A stretch of DNA of 64,000 nt, from contig NZ_CP098023.1 in NCBI RefSeq assembly GCF_030440425.1, positions 1,911,501 to 1,975,500 of the forward strand, in the 5' to 3' direction. Within the stretch, counting starts at the first letter, position 1; each line of letters opens with the position of its first letter. Under the pieces are notes generated by a model. The model was not told where the DNA came from. It did not search any database and was given only the letters and a program-made list of their open reading frames with translations. This document shows positions 1 to 8,838 of the stretch, one piece after another. The position numbers and the translations under genes are program-made. This stretch comes from Microbulbifer sp. MI-G (lineage in GTDB: Bacteria; Pseudomonadota; Gammaproteobacteria; Pseudomonadales; Cellvibrionaceae).

Positions 1-922
1 GCTCCAGGGCAGAGCGATCCCAGCCAGACAGATTGGCGGCCGCCTCATAGGTGCTTTGGAGGAACTCCAGCAGTTTATCGTCAGGTGATTCTGATGTCCG
101 CACGTCGTCGTAGGAGAGAATGAATTCGCCCAACTTGTCCGAGTAATAGGCTTCCGGGGGTGAGATTTGGGCTTTGGAGAATCCATCCGGTGCTGGATAG
201 GCATAGGAGTAAAATGCTGGGGTATCAATCTTTCCGCCACCTGGCCAGAATCCCGCACTGCTCACCTCGTGAGAATAGGCCTCGCGGGCAACCCAATCCG
301 GAAGATGGGGGACACCTCCCGGATGCGGCGGCGCCTCTCTACCCGAAAAGCGTGTCACGGCCAGGTCGAAGCTGCCCCAGAAAAAGTGCACAGGGCTGCA
401 TTTTCCTATAAAGCGGGAGCGAAATTCCTTGAACACGCGATCCATCTGCACCAAAGCGCGCCAGAATCGCGTGGCAAACTCGCGATCATAGTGATGGTGC
501 GTACTGTCCTTTTCAAATGGAATGCCATCGGCTACTTCGCTGGGCGTGGTAAAGATCTGGATGTCAAGACCCAGGGTCGCAAGTGCCCTGAGAACATTTT
601 GATAAAAACTGGACACAGGACGGGACTCCAACGCTAGGGATTGTTGGCCGCCGTTGGTTGTCTGGATTACAAGTTGGTGGTTGAGCAGGTTGAAGATGAT
701 TTCAAATGCCCTGCCATCATACGGAATCAGCGAGGTGCTTAGACCGCGTGCTGTTATGTAGAAGGGGACATGCCAGGAGTGGTTTGTCCACGGAGTTTGC
801 GCGAGTCGAATCTTTCCGATTATTTGGCTCCACATATGGAGTGTCGCCGCCGTATTCGACCAGTCTTTAAAGGAGAGTTCCGGCCAGTCGGCGGTCTTGG
901 ATCGGTTTGGAAAACGCAACAT
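1..922 (-). CDS. DUF5996 family protein, C-terminus beyond the window
   Basis: A minus-strand reading frame is open from an ATG at 920-922 to the left edge, so the C-terminus is missing. The protein begins MLRFPNRSKTADWPEL and continues with motifs I associate with the DUF5996 family: TLHMWSQIIGKIRL, NHSWHVPFY, a TARGLSTS segment, and further on PVHFFWGSFDLAVTRFSGR and PGGGKIDTPAFYSYAYP. About 307 residues are visible, close to full length for the family. The biochemical function of DUF5996 is not established. No signal peptide or membrane segment is visible, so it is probably cytoplasmic. It appears to be transcribed alone, away from miaE. Confidence 0.85.
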   Translation of the reverse strand, partial: MLRFPNRSKTADWPELSFKDWSNTAATLHMWSQIIGKIRLAQTPWTNHSWHVPFYITARGLSTSLIPYDGRAFEIIFNLLNHQLVIQTTNGGQQSLALESRPVSSFYQNVLRALATLGLDIQIFTTPSEVADGIPFEKDSTHHHYDREFATRFWRALVQMDRVFKEFRSRFIGKCSPVHFFWGSFDLAVTRFSGREAPPHPGGVPHLPDWVAREAYSHEVSSAGFWPGGGKIDTPAFYSYAYPAPDGFSKAQISPPEAYYSDKLGEFILSYDDVRTSESPDDKLLEFLQSTYEAAANLSGWDRSALE

Positions 923-1567
923 CGATCAGGCCTCCTGCCATTCTAAGCTGCAACAATGCTGTGCAGCCTTTTATCAAATAGATGGATGTATCCCTGCAAA
1001 GCCGTACTCAGCCGATTTGCACGCTGGTTTGAGGTATCAGTGAATACCCGCTTTGTGAAATGAGAACCTGGCTGATACATTGGTCACTATCGAAGATAGC
1101 ACTCTTGTACTGGACCTGCACTTGTCATCTTCCCAGGGGTACCGGCACCGGTATAGCTGGACAAATAGAGGTTGCACTTCCGTTAATAGGGATCGCCATA
1201 CTTGTGCAACCTATGGTACTGGGCAGTTCACTGAGTGACGCTCAAGAACTTCCCGAACCGCGGGGACAAACGATTTGGCAATGAGAGTGCCGGTCAGTGC
1301 CTCCAGGATCTGGAATCTGCTGCAATCGGTGTGCCTTTTTTTGGCGCGCGGACTGTTACGTTTGGAGTGCTGGGCATCTGCTCCGGCAGGTGCAGATCCC
1401 CCTTTATATCGGGCTTCTCCCGCCTGGCAAAAGAGGGTGATCCCAGCTCTGCTCAGAGCACTCCGGCTTACACAAGCTGCCGGGCTTACCGCAGACATGG
1501 CTGCCCTTCTTATGCTGGGTCGCTATAATCCCGCGCCAAGTGAGTTTCCCTTATTGAAGTGCCCTCT
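923..1567. other. Intergenic region between DUF5996 gene and miaE
   Basis: This 645-base gap lies between two divergent genes. Short open frames exist on both strands, but none has a convincing ribosome-binding site or a family I recognise. The only supported element is a promoter-like box before miaE. Confidence 0.5.
1524..1529 (+). promoter_or_regulatory. Probable -10 box of the miaE promoter
   Basis: A perfect TATAAT lies about 40 bases before the miaE ATG and is followed by a GC-rich discriminator. The -35 position has no good match, so the promoter may need an activator or be weak. Confidence 0.45.
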
Positions 1568-2182
1568 ATGAATAGTCAATCCCCCGATCTTTCCGCCATT
1601 CACGGGTTTCTACTGTGCCCAACTCCGGAGGCCTGGATTCATGCAGCGCTTGCCGAGCCGGAATTGATGCTGGTGGACCATGCAAACTGTGAGAAGAAGG
1701 CGGCGGGTACAGCGCTGAATCTGATGTTTCGTTACCTCAATGACTTCGAGCTGCTCAACAAGATGTCGCGCCTGGCTCGAGAAGAATTGCGCCATTTTGA
1801 GCAGGTGCTGGCAATTATGGAGAAGCGTGGCATCGCCTATCCCCATGTCAGTGCCTCCCGTTACGCGGCGAGTCTGCGCGCCGAGGTGCGCACGGCTGAA
1901 CCGGGGCGATTGGTGGATACCCTGATCTGTGGAGCGATCATTGAAGCGCGCTCTTGTGAACGTTTTGCCCGAATCGCCCCCTTTCTGGATGAAGAACTAC
2001 AGGGGTTTTACCTTTCTCTTTTGAAATCTGAGGCTCGTCATTTTCGTGACTATCTGTATCTTGCCGAGAAGGCTGCCGGTGAGGACACGGCATCTCGGGT
2101 CCAGGCGTTGCTGCAGGTGGAACGGGAGCTGGTAGAGCGCAGTGACAGCATTTTCCGTTTCCACAGCGGAGTCCCGAAGTAA
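1568..2182 (+). CDS. miaE: tRNA-(ms2io6A)-hydroxylase
   Basis: The 204-residue protein matches MiaE, a ferritin-like diiron monooxygenase that hydroxylates the isopentenyl group of ms2i6A37 in tRNAs reading U-starting codons. Visible metal-ligand motifs are E42 in the NCEKKAAG stretch, the E73-x-x-H76 pair in EELRH, a later glutamate in IEARSCERF, and a second ExxH pair in SEARHFRDY. An in-frame GTG lies nine bases upstream, but the ATG gives the usual N-terminus; neither has a strong Shine-Dalgarno sequence. It appears to be a single-gene unit. The enzyme depends on substrate made by MiaA and MiaB, which are not in the window. Confidence 0.93.
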   Translation: MNSQSPDLSAIHGFLLCPTPEAWIHAALAEPELMLVDHANCEKKAAGTALNLMFRYLNDFELLNKMSRLAREELRHFEQVLAIMEKRGIAYPHVSASRYAASLRAEVRTAEPGRLVDTLICGAIIEARSCERFARIAPFLDEELQGFYLSLLKSEARHFRDYLYLAEKAAGEDTASRVQALLQVERELVERSDSIFRFHSGVPK

Positions 2183-2190
2183 TGCCATTG

Positions 2191-2451
2191 TCAATCCCTG
2201 TCCAGGCGGGCAAGCAGGTTCAAAAAATCCTGTAAGTCGTTACTATTCTGATAATCCACCGAGAATTTATTGTGGAAAAAGATCGAGAGCTTCACCTTGT
2301 TTGAATGGATAAAGACCGTGTAACCGTCAAAATCGGTGCTCACCGTCAGCCCTTGGTAGTGCCAGCCATCGTGCGTTTTGTGACCATCCCTGGTGACCCG
2401 GTTGAATACCCGCAGGGCTTGTTTGACGTCGACTTTGTGCTCCTCTTCCAT
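2191..2451 (-). CDS. DUF3081 family small protein
   Basis: An 86-residue cytoplasmic protein starting MEEEHKVDVKQALRVFNRV and containing HDGWHYQGLTVSTDFDGYTV, which matches the DUF3081 family of short gammaproteobacterial proteins with no known role. The frame extends upstream to 2496, but the internal ATG at 2451 is preceded by a good AGAGG Shine-Dalgarno sequence, so it is the better start. It ends eight bases from the miaE stop and is convergent with it. No catalytic motif is evident. Confidence 0.75.
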   Translation of the reverse strand: MEEEHKVDVKQALRVFNRVTRDGHKTHDGWHYQGLTVSTDFDGYTVFIHSNKVKLSIFFHNKFSVDYQNSNDLQDFLNLLARLDRD

Positions 2452-2913
2452 AGCAACCTCTTTGTGTGGTAAAGCGGGATGTGCGGATAGTGGCAATTTC
2501 CTTCCTGGATTGAACGGAAAGCCATGGCAGCGTAAGTACGGATAGTGCTCAGCAGTGGACTTGTGTTTAGTTTACTATTCTATGCCTGCCCGTGGTCAGG
2601 TTTGTCGTAACTCCAGCTTGCACACAGGGGGATAGATGCTGAGATGGCAGTAGCAGGCTCCGTAAAGCGGTGGAGCTGATCAATGCGGGGTTTTGGTGTT
2701 GGCTTCCTTAGCTCCTTCCCAGAGTTATATGGGGGGTGCGTTGAATTGCTCGGCCCCATGGTGTTCTCTCTCGCTCCACAGTTGCTGCGGATTGCATGTT
2801 GTGACGCAATCAAATCATCGAATTCGTATCGCGGATATTTTGAAATTCCCGGTGAATCCCTGCAAGCCTGCCCTGTTTAAAGGGGGGTGAGGCTGTTTTG
2901 GGCTGCACCTGTC
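2452..2913. other. Intergenic region, no gene recognised
   Basis: About 460 bases between DUF3081 and the SulP gene. Open frames of 60-77 codons occur on both strands but have no recognisable content. A short CACCTG-TCT-CAGGTG hairpin overlaps the SulP stop codon; without a T-run it is not a convincing terminator. Confidence 0.5.
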
Positions 2914-4671
2914 TCAGGTGGACTTGGCAGGAGGTAGCGATTCATTGGATTTACTGTCTTCGACATTGATCTGGTGGCGACGCAGGGCCAACTCGGCGAT
3001 ATAGGAAGACAGAAAGACCCGTCCACTCAACTCCTGCAGCAGTCTAGAGCGCCCCATGCGGTCCAGCACCGGCCCCTTTACTTCCGCCAGATGCAGGCGG
3101 ATGTCGTGTTCCTGCAGATCCCGGTTAATCTGCTGTAACCGCTCTATCGCGGTGCTGTCAATACGGTTCACCGAAGAGAGAATAAGTACCAGGTCATGGG
3201 GGTTCTGGTGGCGTTTGACCTCAATCAGCAGGCGCTCCTCTACTGCGCTGATATTGCTGAAGAACAGGTTTTCATCAATACGCAGGAACAGGATACCCGG
3301 TTGGGTTTTTACTGTGTGGCGCAGCACATTGCGAAAATGCTCGCTGCCCGGCACGCGTCCGACCACGGCAATGTGGGGTCTGCTGGTGCGCCAGATAAGC
3401 GTAGCGAAGGACAATCCGATACCCAACCCAATACCGGTTTCGACACCGAACAGCAAAACACCCAGCAGAGTGCCGGCCATAGCGAGACCGTCGGTACGGT
3501 CGTAGTGCCAGTGCAGGGCCATAGCGCGGAGATTAATAAGATTGGCGGCCGCTACAATAATGGTCGCGGCAAGTACACACACTGGCAATTCCGTGAATAT
3601 CCGGGCCGCGTATAACAGGACCAGGGCAATCAGCACGGCAGCGATCACCCCGCTCAATGGAGATTTAGCACCAGCCTCATCGTTCACCGCAGTGCGTGCA
3701 AAACTGCCTGTGACTGCGAAACCTCCGGAGAAAGCACTGAGCAGGTTGGCCGCGCCCAGGCCTCGCAGCTCGGCGCTGGCATTGAGTTTTTCCCCCCGGC
3801 GCAAGGCGATGGCATGGGCGATGGAGAGGCTTTCCACAAACCCGAGCAGGGCAATAATCAGTGCCGGCAGTATCAATTGGTGGATCAGGCCCAGGCTGAA
3901 AGTCGGCATCTTCAATTCTGGCAGGCCGCCCGGAATATCACCAACCACGGGTATCTCTTTCCCCCAATGGAAAAGAATGGTGAACAAAATTGCCAGCAGG
4001 ACAATTAGCATGGGAGCCAGGCGCGACAGCAGTCTGGCCCTGGGGGGGGTGATACCCATTTTTATCAATACAACGGGCAGGCCCAGCCGCGCACAGATCA
4101 GGCTCAGCAGAGCGGCGACCCCAAGGATGGCGGTTTGTGGGTCCGTACTGGAAATGTTGCTAAGGGTGCTTAGCAGTATCTCCAGGGCGGTATCACCACT
4201 GTTCTCCACCCCCAGCAAAGGAGCGATTTGACCGACAATAATCAGGATAGCGGCACCGGAGATAAAACCGTCCACAACCGGCAGGCTCAATAGATTGGAC
4301 AAGCTGCCAAGGCCGAGAAATCCCATCGCCAGGAGTATCAAACCACTCAACAGAGCGAGAAGGATGGCACCGTTGATGTATTCGGCACTGCCCGGTGTGG
4401 CGATAGGGCTGAGGGCCGAGGCGGTCATTAGGGCCAGCACAGCCACCGGGCCCACTGACAGTACCGAGCTTGAACCAAACAGGGCGTAACCCACCAGTGG
4501 CAGCAGGCCAGCATAGAGCCCCAGGTACGGCGGCAGTCCCGCCAGGGCCGCATAGGCCAGCGCCTGGGGTACAAGCATCATGCTGGCAATAAACGCGGCA
4601 ATGGCATCACCCGCCAGCCATTCGGGTCGGTATTGCTTGAACCAGGGAGGAATCAGATGGTGCACCCGCAT
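2914..4671 (-). CDS. SulP family anion transporter with C-terminal STAS domain
   Basis: A 585-residue inner-membrane protein of the SulP/SLC26 family. The N-terminal part has the family hallmark MLVPQALAYAALAGLPP followed by a run of hydrophobic segments to about residue 420. The C-terminal 130 residues read as a cytoplasmic STAS domain, with LVLILSSVNRIDSTAIERL matching the STAS nucleotide-loop region. Members carry sulfate, bicarbonate or dicarboxylates, and sequence alone does not decide which. It follows a BigR-type regulator and a persulfide dioxygenase, which hints at sulfate or sulfite, but the 324-base gap before it makes co-transcription uncertain. The start has no clear Shine-Dalgarno sequence. 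Confidence 0.9.
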   Translation of the reverse strand: MRVHHLIPPWFKQYRPEWLAGDAIAAFIASMMLVPQALAYAALAGLPPYLGLYAGLLPLVGYALFGSSSVLSVGPVAVLALMTASALSPIATPGSAEYINGAILLALLSGLILLAMGFLGLGSLSNLLSLPVVDGFISGAAILIIVGQIAPLLGVENSGDTALEILLSTLSNISSTDPQTAILGVAALLSLICARLGLPVVLIKMGITPPRARLLSRLAPMLIVLLAILFTILFHWGKEIPVVGDIPGGLPELKMPTFSLGLIHQLILPALIIALLGFVESLSIAHAIALRRGEKLNASAELRGLGAANLLSAFSGGFAVTGSFARTAVNDEAGAKSPLSGVIAAVLIALVLLYAARIFTELPVCVLAATIIVAAANLINLRAMALHWHYDRTDGLAMAGTLLGVLLFGVETGIGLGIGLSFATLIWRTSRPHIAVVGRVPGSEHFRNVLRHTVKTQPGILFLRIDENLFFSNISAVEERLLIEVKRHQNPHDLVLILSSVNRIDSTAIERLQQINRDLQEHDIRLHLAEVKGPVLDRMGRSRLLQELSGRVFLSSYIAELALRRHQINVEDSKSNESLPPAKST

Positions 4672-4995
4672 ATTGTATCCATTGGGCGTTGGCGGCCCCT
4701 AGTAGCGCTGCAGCGAAAAGCCAGGCGGGCGCAATGGGAGGGCCCCGGGCTTCCCCGGATAAACCGGGTGCAGAGTGTTTGTTTTGAGACTCAGTTGAAA
4801 ATGTTCTCAGTGGTGAGTAGTGCAGTAAAGTGGGTTTTCATCATATCGATCTTTTCAGCTGGTTGGTGAATGGTACAGAATGCAAATGGTGACAAAGCTC
4901 GCCAGTTCGCACACCAACAGGGCGGCCACAAATAGCATGGAGAGTGGGTCTGGGCGTTGTCAGAAAGGGCGGTGGGCGTGATCAAGGCCAGCCAT
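4672..4995. other. Gap between bigR-like gene and SulP gene
   Basis: These 324 bases hold no recognised gene. On the minus strand a 27-codon frame (4855-4938) would encode a hydrophobic peptide, MLFVAALLVCELASFVTICI and a short tail, but it lacks a clear ribosome-binding site. Confidence 0.4.
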
Positions 4996-5325
4996 TCAAT
5001 CGACATTGGATGACTCCGCACAGTAGAGGTGGTAGAGGGTTTGCAGCAGGCACAGGGCCTGGGGAGCGGCAACCCGGTAGTAGATATGTTTGCCTTCACG
5101 CCGGGTGGCCACCAGGCCCTCGCGGCGCAAAACGCCCAGTTGCTGGGAGAGGCTGGGTTGATGAATGTCCAGCTGCTTTTCGAGTTCGCTGACATTGAGT
5201 TCTCCCTGGCTGAGTTGACACAGCAGGAGCAGGCGGTCCCGATTGGCCAGGGAGCGCAGCATGGCGGTGGCCTGGCCGGCGGATTCGCGCATTTTTCTGA
5301 GGTCGGGTTTGCCGGTATCTGGCAT
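4996..5325 (-). CDS. bigR: ArsR/SmtB-family repressor, BigR-like persulfide sensor
   Basis: A 109-residue winged-helix repressor. The recognition-helix region reads HQPSLSQQLGVLRREGLV, followed by the wing RREGKHIYYRV, both typical of the BigR/SqrR branch of ArsR. Two cysteines, C36 (LLLLCQL) and C102 (HLYCAE), are 66 residues apart, the spacing of the sensor pair C42/C108 in BigR, where persulfide forms a bond that releases DNA. A third cysteine, C92, is also present. The gene diverges from a persulfide dioxygenase gene and their shared upstream region carries AT-rich palindromes, so it most likely represses both genes until reactive sulfur accumulates. Confidence 0.85.
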   Translation of the reverse strand: MPDTGKPDLRKMRESAGQATAMLRSLANRDRLLLLCQLSQGELNVSELEKQLDIHQPSLSQQLGVLRREGLVATRREGKHIYYRVAAPQALCLLQTLYHLYCAESSNVD

Positions 5326-5356
5326 GGGGTTCAGCTAATGACAGTATTCGCAAGCA

Positions 5357-5377
5357 CAATATATTGTTTTATATATT
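5357..5377. promoter_or_regulatory. Probable BigR-type operator between bigR and the persulfide dioxygenase gene
   Basis: AATATAT (5358-5364) and ATATATT (5371-5377) form a perfect 7-bp inverted repeat with a 6-bp spacer. It overlaps the 10-bp palindrome CAATATATTG (5357-5366), and a related CAAATTGTATATTG follows at 5380. AT-rich palindromes of this kind are the known targets of BigR-type repressors. The position between divergent genes fits dual control. Confidence 0.6.
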
Positions 5378-5423
5378 ATCAAATTGTATATTGCTGGGCC
5401 AATTGATTTTTGGGGGTTATGTG

Positions 5424-6302
5424 ATGCCGCAGAAAAAGCAGGTCACTCAGGTACAACCGTTTCTTGACAAGGATACGGAGACCTGGAGCTATGTGGTATA
5501 CGATCGGGAGGGCGGCTCTGCTGCGGTGGTGGATGCCGTACTCAACTACGATGCTGCTTCCGGACGCACCAGTAACCGGGGTGCAGAGGAGATTGTGTCA
5601 TTTATCCGGCGCAAGCGGCTTGTGCTGGAGTGGATGTTGGAGACCCATGCGCACGCGGATCACCTGTCGGGGGCGCCCTTTCTCAAAAGCCAACTGGGGG
5701 GGCGCATTGCCATTGGGGAGCAGATCTGCCAAGTGCAAGAGATTTTTCGCGAGGTGTTTAATCTAGAGCGGGAATTTTTGGCCGATGGTAGTCAGTTTGA
5801 TCATTTGTTTAAAGACGGTGAGATTTTCCAGTTAGGAGCGCTGGAAGCACGGGTGATTTACACCCCCGGACACACTCCTGCGGATATGGTGTGGCTGATC
5901 GGTGACGCCCTGTTTGTCGGCGATACGTTGTTTATGCCGGATGTGGGGAGTGCCCGTTGCGATTTTCCTGGCGGTGATGCCTCTCAGTTGTATCATTCTG
6001 CACGAAAAATCCTGGGGCTCAGAGAGGAAATCCGCATGTTTGTGTGCCACGACTATCCGCCCAAAGGCAAGCGCGGCTACCAGTGTGAAACGACTGTGGG
6101 TATCCAGCGTCGTGACAATATCCATTTGCGCGAAGGGGTTAGTGAAGCGGAGTTTGTCGAGATTCGCAAGAAGCGCGATGCGGATTTGGCCATGCCAAAG
6201 CTGATTATTCCCTCGGTACAGGTCAATATCCGCGCAGGGCAGCTTCCCCCGGCGGAACCCAATGGCGCTGTCTATCTGAAGGTGCCACTCAATCAACTCT
6301 AG
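5424..6302 (+). CDS. MBL-fold persulfide dioxygenase (Blh/ETHE1-like)
   Basis: A 292-residue metallo-beta-lactamase-fold protein. The metal-binding motif is T74-HAHADH-L with H75, H77, D79 and H80; the other ligands lie in IYTPGHTPADM (His), FVGDTLFMPDVGSARCDFPGG (Asp) and FVCHDYPP (His). The DVGSARCDFPGG segment is characteristic of persulfide dioxygenases, which oxidise glutathione persulfide to sulfite and glutathione using mononuclear iron. The adjacent divergent BigR-type repressor is the usual partner of the Blh subgroup. The ATG at 5424 is preceded by GGGGG at a workable spacing; the longer frame back to 5364 would run into the operator and is rejected. No rhodanese domain is fused. 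Confidence 0.9.
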   Translation: MPQKKQVTQVQPFLDKDTETWSYVVYDREGGSAAVVDAVLNYDAASGRTSNRGAEEIVSFIRRKRLVLEWMLETHAHADHLSGAPFLKSQLGGRIAIGEQICQVQEIFREVFNLEREFLADGSQFDHLFKDGEIFQLGALEARVIYTPGHTPADMVWLIGDALFVGDTLFMPDVGSARCDFPGGDASQLYHSARKILGLREEIRMFVCHDYPPKGKRGYQCETTVGIQRRDNIHLREGVSEAEFVEIRKKRDADLAMPKLIIPSVQVNIRAGQLPPAEPNGAVYLKVPLNQL

Positions 6303-6571
6303 GATTGTGCTGCAGGGCCGCTGTATCCTCCCAACCGATTGCGGTTATTCCGTTTGTCTGCCCCGGAGGCGGATGAATCCTACAGGTTGGCCTTTGCCCT
6401 AATACCGCTAGCCCCGAGTTCATCAGATTCGAGAAGTCTTTGTCACAGGGTATGGCGTGTCCTTGTGATAGAAACGTGATGATTTAGTGATCGCCAGTGG
6501 ATATTTCCCCTTTAGCCTGAACAAGGTTCTTCGGTCTTTTAATTGTATAACTACAGACTCTGGGGATAGCT

Positions 6572-7273
6572 ATGAAAATCAAACCAATTCTAGGCGCGTT
6601 GACGCTGGCTGCTGCTGCGACAGGCGTCCACGCACAAACGGTTTCAGTGGAAGTCACCAATCTGACCCACAGCATTTATTTTACGCCGCTGCTGGTTTCT
6701 GCCCACGCGGACGCATTTCACCTGTTTGAAATCGGTACCGCTGCCACGCCTGCGCTGCAAATGATGGCCGAGGGTGGAGATATCAGTGGTTTGGTTGCCG
6801 AGGCTGAATCCGTAGGGGCGACCAATGTGGAAAATCCTGCCTCTGGTCTGCTGGGGCCTGGTACCAGTGTCAGCCTGGAGGCATTTGATAGTGGCAACAA
6901 CGGATTTCTTTCCATAGCCGCCATGCTGCTGCCTACCAATGACGGCTTTGTTGGGCTTGATGCCTGGGAAATCCCCACGGAACCCGGCAGTTATACCCTG
7001 TACCTCAACGCCTATGACGCCGGTACCGAAGCCAACGACGAGCGGGTGGTGGCGGGTAGCGGTGCGCCATTTGTCGCGGGAATCCCCGCTAATCCTGGTG
7101 GCAATGGGGGAGCCGGTGGCACTGGTGTTACGACCGAAGAAGTCAACCAGAGAGTACATATTCACCGTGGCAATATCGGTGATACCGATCCGGGTGCCGG
7201 TGCCAGTGATCTGGATGCGCGTATTCACCGCTGGCTGAACCCCGTGGCCAAGGTTGTAGTGACTATCCAGTAG
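6572..7273 (+). CDS. Spondin-domain exported protein
   Basis: A 233-residue protein with a clear signal peptide (MKIKPILGALTLAAAATGVHA, cleavage after A21). The mature part matches bacterial spondin_N proteins: VSVEVTNLTHSIYFTPLLV near the start, LQMMAEGGD, LGPGTSVSLEAF, MLLPTNDGFVGLD and a YDAGTEANDE motif. The domain is beta-rich and probably acts in the periplasm or at the surface; its bacterial function is unknown. A glycine-rich linker (GNGGAGGTG) precedes the C-terminus. The ATG follows a GGGGAT ribosome site. The next gene encodes a lipidated paralogue, and a two-component system lies beyond, so the cluster may be a signal-responsive envelope module. Confidence 0.85.
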   Translation: MKIKPILGALTLAAAATGVHAQTVSVEVTNLTHSIYFTPLLVSAHADAFHLFEIGTAATPALQMMAEGGDISGLVAEAESVGATNVENPASGLLGPGTSVSLEAFDSGNNGFLSIAAMLLPTNDGFVGLDAWEIPTEPGSYTLYLNAYDAGTEANDERVVAGSGAPFVAGIPANPGGNGGAGGTGVTTEEVNQRVHIHRGNIGDTDPGAGASDLDARIHRWLNPVAKVVVTIQ

Positions 7274-7295
7274 GGTGGCAAGGGGAGAATTCACC

Positions 7296-8030
7296 ATGAA
7301 AAGATTGAAATTGGGCGCTCTGCTGGTGTCTTTGGCTATTTCAGCCCTATTGACCGGCTGCGACAGCGATAACAATGACCGTGTCGATGTGCCGGACAAT
7401 CCTGTACCTGAGCCTGAACCTGTCACGGTGGGGTTTGAAGTAACGGTTACCAACCTGACTCACGGCCAGCCCCTGTCACCGATAGCGGTGGTGGCCCACG
7501 GCAGCACGCTGCAGGGCTGGACTGTCGGCGAACCTTCCAGCAGCGGTCTTGAGCTGCTTGCCGAAGGTGGCGACAACAGCGAATTCCTGATGGCGTTTGA
7601 GGATGCCGGCAGCTTTGCCTCAATCAGTGCAGAAGCGCCGCTGGGTCCGGGCGGCACAGATAGCTTTTCTCTGAGCTTTGCCGAAGAGGAGGAAATACTG
7701 CTGACGGTCGCCACCATGCTGGTCAATACCAACGATGCATTCAGCGGGGTCACTCGAATCGACGTTTCTGCCCTGGCGGTGGGAGAGTCACTGCAACGAT
7801 TGGCACCGATATACGATGCAGGCACCGAGTTCAACAGTGAATTGGCCGGCACCATACCCGGTCCCGCTGATGGTGGCGAGGGTTTCAACGCTGAACGGGA
7901 GGATACGAATTTTGTTGCACGTCACCCCGGCATTGTCAGTCGGGCGGATGGATACACCGAATCGGTTCTCAACCAGTCCCACCGTTTTGATCAACCAGCC
8001 ATGCTGCTAAGCATCACCCGGAGCGAGTAA
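7296..8030 (+). CDS. Spondin-domain lipoprotein
   Basis: A 244-residue lipoprotein paralogous to the gene upstream. The signal peptide ends in the lipobox LLTGC with C22 as the lipidation site; Asp follows the cysteine, which in enterobacteria favours retention in the inner membrane. A short acidic and proline-rich linker leads to a spondin_N domain with VTVTNLTHGQPLSPIAVVAH, LELLAEGGDNSE, MLVNTNDAFSGV and IYDAGTEFNSE, aligning motif for motif with its neighbour. The frame opens at a GTG at 7275, but the ATG at 7296 gives the signal peptide directly. It is 22 bases from the preceding stop, so the two are probably one transcript. Confidence 0.85.
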   Translation: MKRLKLGALLVSLAISALLTGCDSDNNDRVDVPDNPVPEPEPVTVGFEVTVTNLTHGQPLSPIAVVAHGSTLQGWTVGEPSSSGLELLAEGGDNSEFLMAFEDAGSFASISAEAPLGPGGTDSFSLSFAEEEEILLTVATMLVNTNDAFSGVTRIDVSALAVGESLQRLAPIYDAGTEFNSELAGTIPGPADGGEGFNAEREDTNFVARHPGIVSRADGYTESVLNQSHRFDQPAMLLSITRSE

Positions 8031-8130
8031 TAATTGCGGCGCTGCTGCGACAAACTGTCCAGGACCTGTGCAGCTCATTCCTGGGAGGGAGGGCTGCGAC
8101 AGGGAAAAGACAGTGAACCGGTGGGTCGCT

Positions 8131-8838
8131 ATGAGCAAGCGTATTCTGATAATCGAGGACGATCACGATATATTGCGCTTGTTGCGCATGCATCTTGAGG
8201 CACTGGGTTACTCGGTCACCTCCTGTGACAACGGGGAGCAGGGGCTGATGCGGGCCCTCAACCAGAAATTCAACCTGTTGGTGCTCGATGTGATGCTGCC
8301 GGGCCTGGACGGGCTGGAAGTCTGTCGCCGTTTGCGAGATGCCGGCAATGCCCTTCCGATTCTGATGCTGACCGCGCGCAATTCCGAACTGGATCGGGTG
8401 CTGGGGCTTGAAATGGGCGCCGATGACTATCTTCCCAAGCCATTTGGCATACGCGAGCTGCAGGCCCGCGTCAAAGCTCTGTTGCGTCGTACCGCACTGA
8501 ACGCCCAGGTGGAAAACCGGGTGGATCGCGTGATTACCTGTGGCCGCCTGCACATCGACTGTACCAAGCGGCTCGCAACGCTGGATTTGCAGTCACTGGA
8601 GCTGACGGCGCGGGAGTTCGACCTGCTTTGTTACCTTGCCAGTCACCCCGGCAGAGTTTTTCGCCGAGCGCAGATTCTGGATGCGGTCTGGGGTTATCAA
8701 CACAGCGGTTACGAGCACACGGTGAATTCCCATATCAATCGCCTGCGCAGCAAACTGGAGCGGAACCCTTCGCGACCGGAGTATGTGTTGACAGTATGGG
8801 GTGTGGGCTATAAGTTCAATGATGCAGTTTCTGCGTGA
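8131..8838 (+). CDS. OmpR-family response regulator
   Basis: A 235-residue regulator with an N-terminal receiver domain (acidic pair in LIIEDDHD, phospho-acceptor D53 in VLDVMLPG, conserved Lys in LPKPFGIREL) and a C-terminal winged-helix DNA-binding domain from about residue 135 (LTAREFDLLCYLASHPGRVF, NSHINRLRSKLE, WGVGYKF). It overlaps the following histidine kinase gene by about 20 bases, marking a cognate pair. The frame extends upstream to 8068, but the ATG at 8131 places the receiver domain at the usual position. The likely targets are the spondin genes 100 bases upstream; this is inference from position. Confidence 0.93.
   Translation: MSKRILIIEDDHDILRLLRMHLEALGYSVTSCDNGEQGLMRALNQKFNLLVLDVMLPGLDGLEVCRRLRDAGNALPILMLTARNSELDRVLGLEMGADDYLPKPFGIRELQARVKALLRRTALNAQVENRVDRVITCGRLHIDCTKRLATLDLQSLELTAREFDLLCYLASHPGRVFRRAQILDAVWGYQHSGYEHTVNSHINRLRSKLERNPSRPEYVLTVWGVGYKFNDAVSA

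Noticed and set aside
1211..1571. Open frames on both strands before miaE (95-98 codons)
   Set aside because: They overlap each other and the miaE promoter and start, have no ribosome-binding site, and match no family I know.
3542..4231. A 229-codon plus-strand frame inside the SulP gene
   Set aside because: The minus-strand SulP protein is complete with recognised domains; the antisense product has no recognisable motif.
6644..7453. A 269-codon minus-strand frame across both spondin genes
   Set aside because: It spans the boundary of two genes with signal peptides on the other strand and has no recognisable content.
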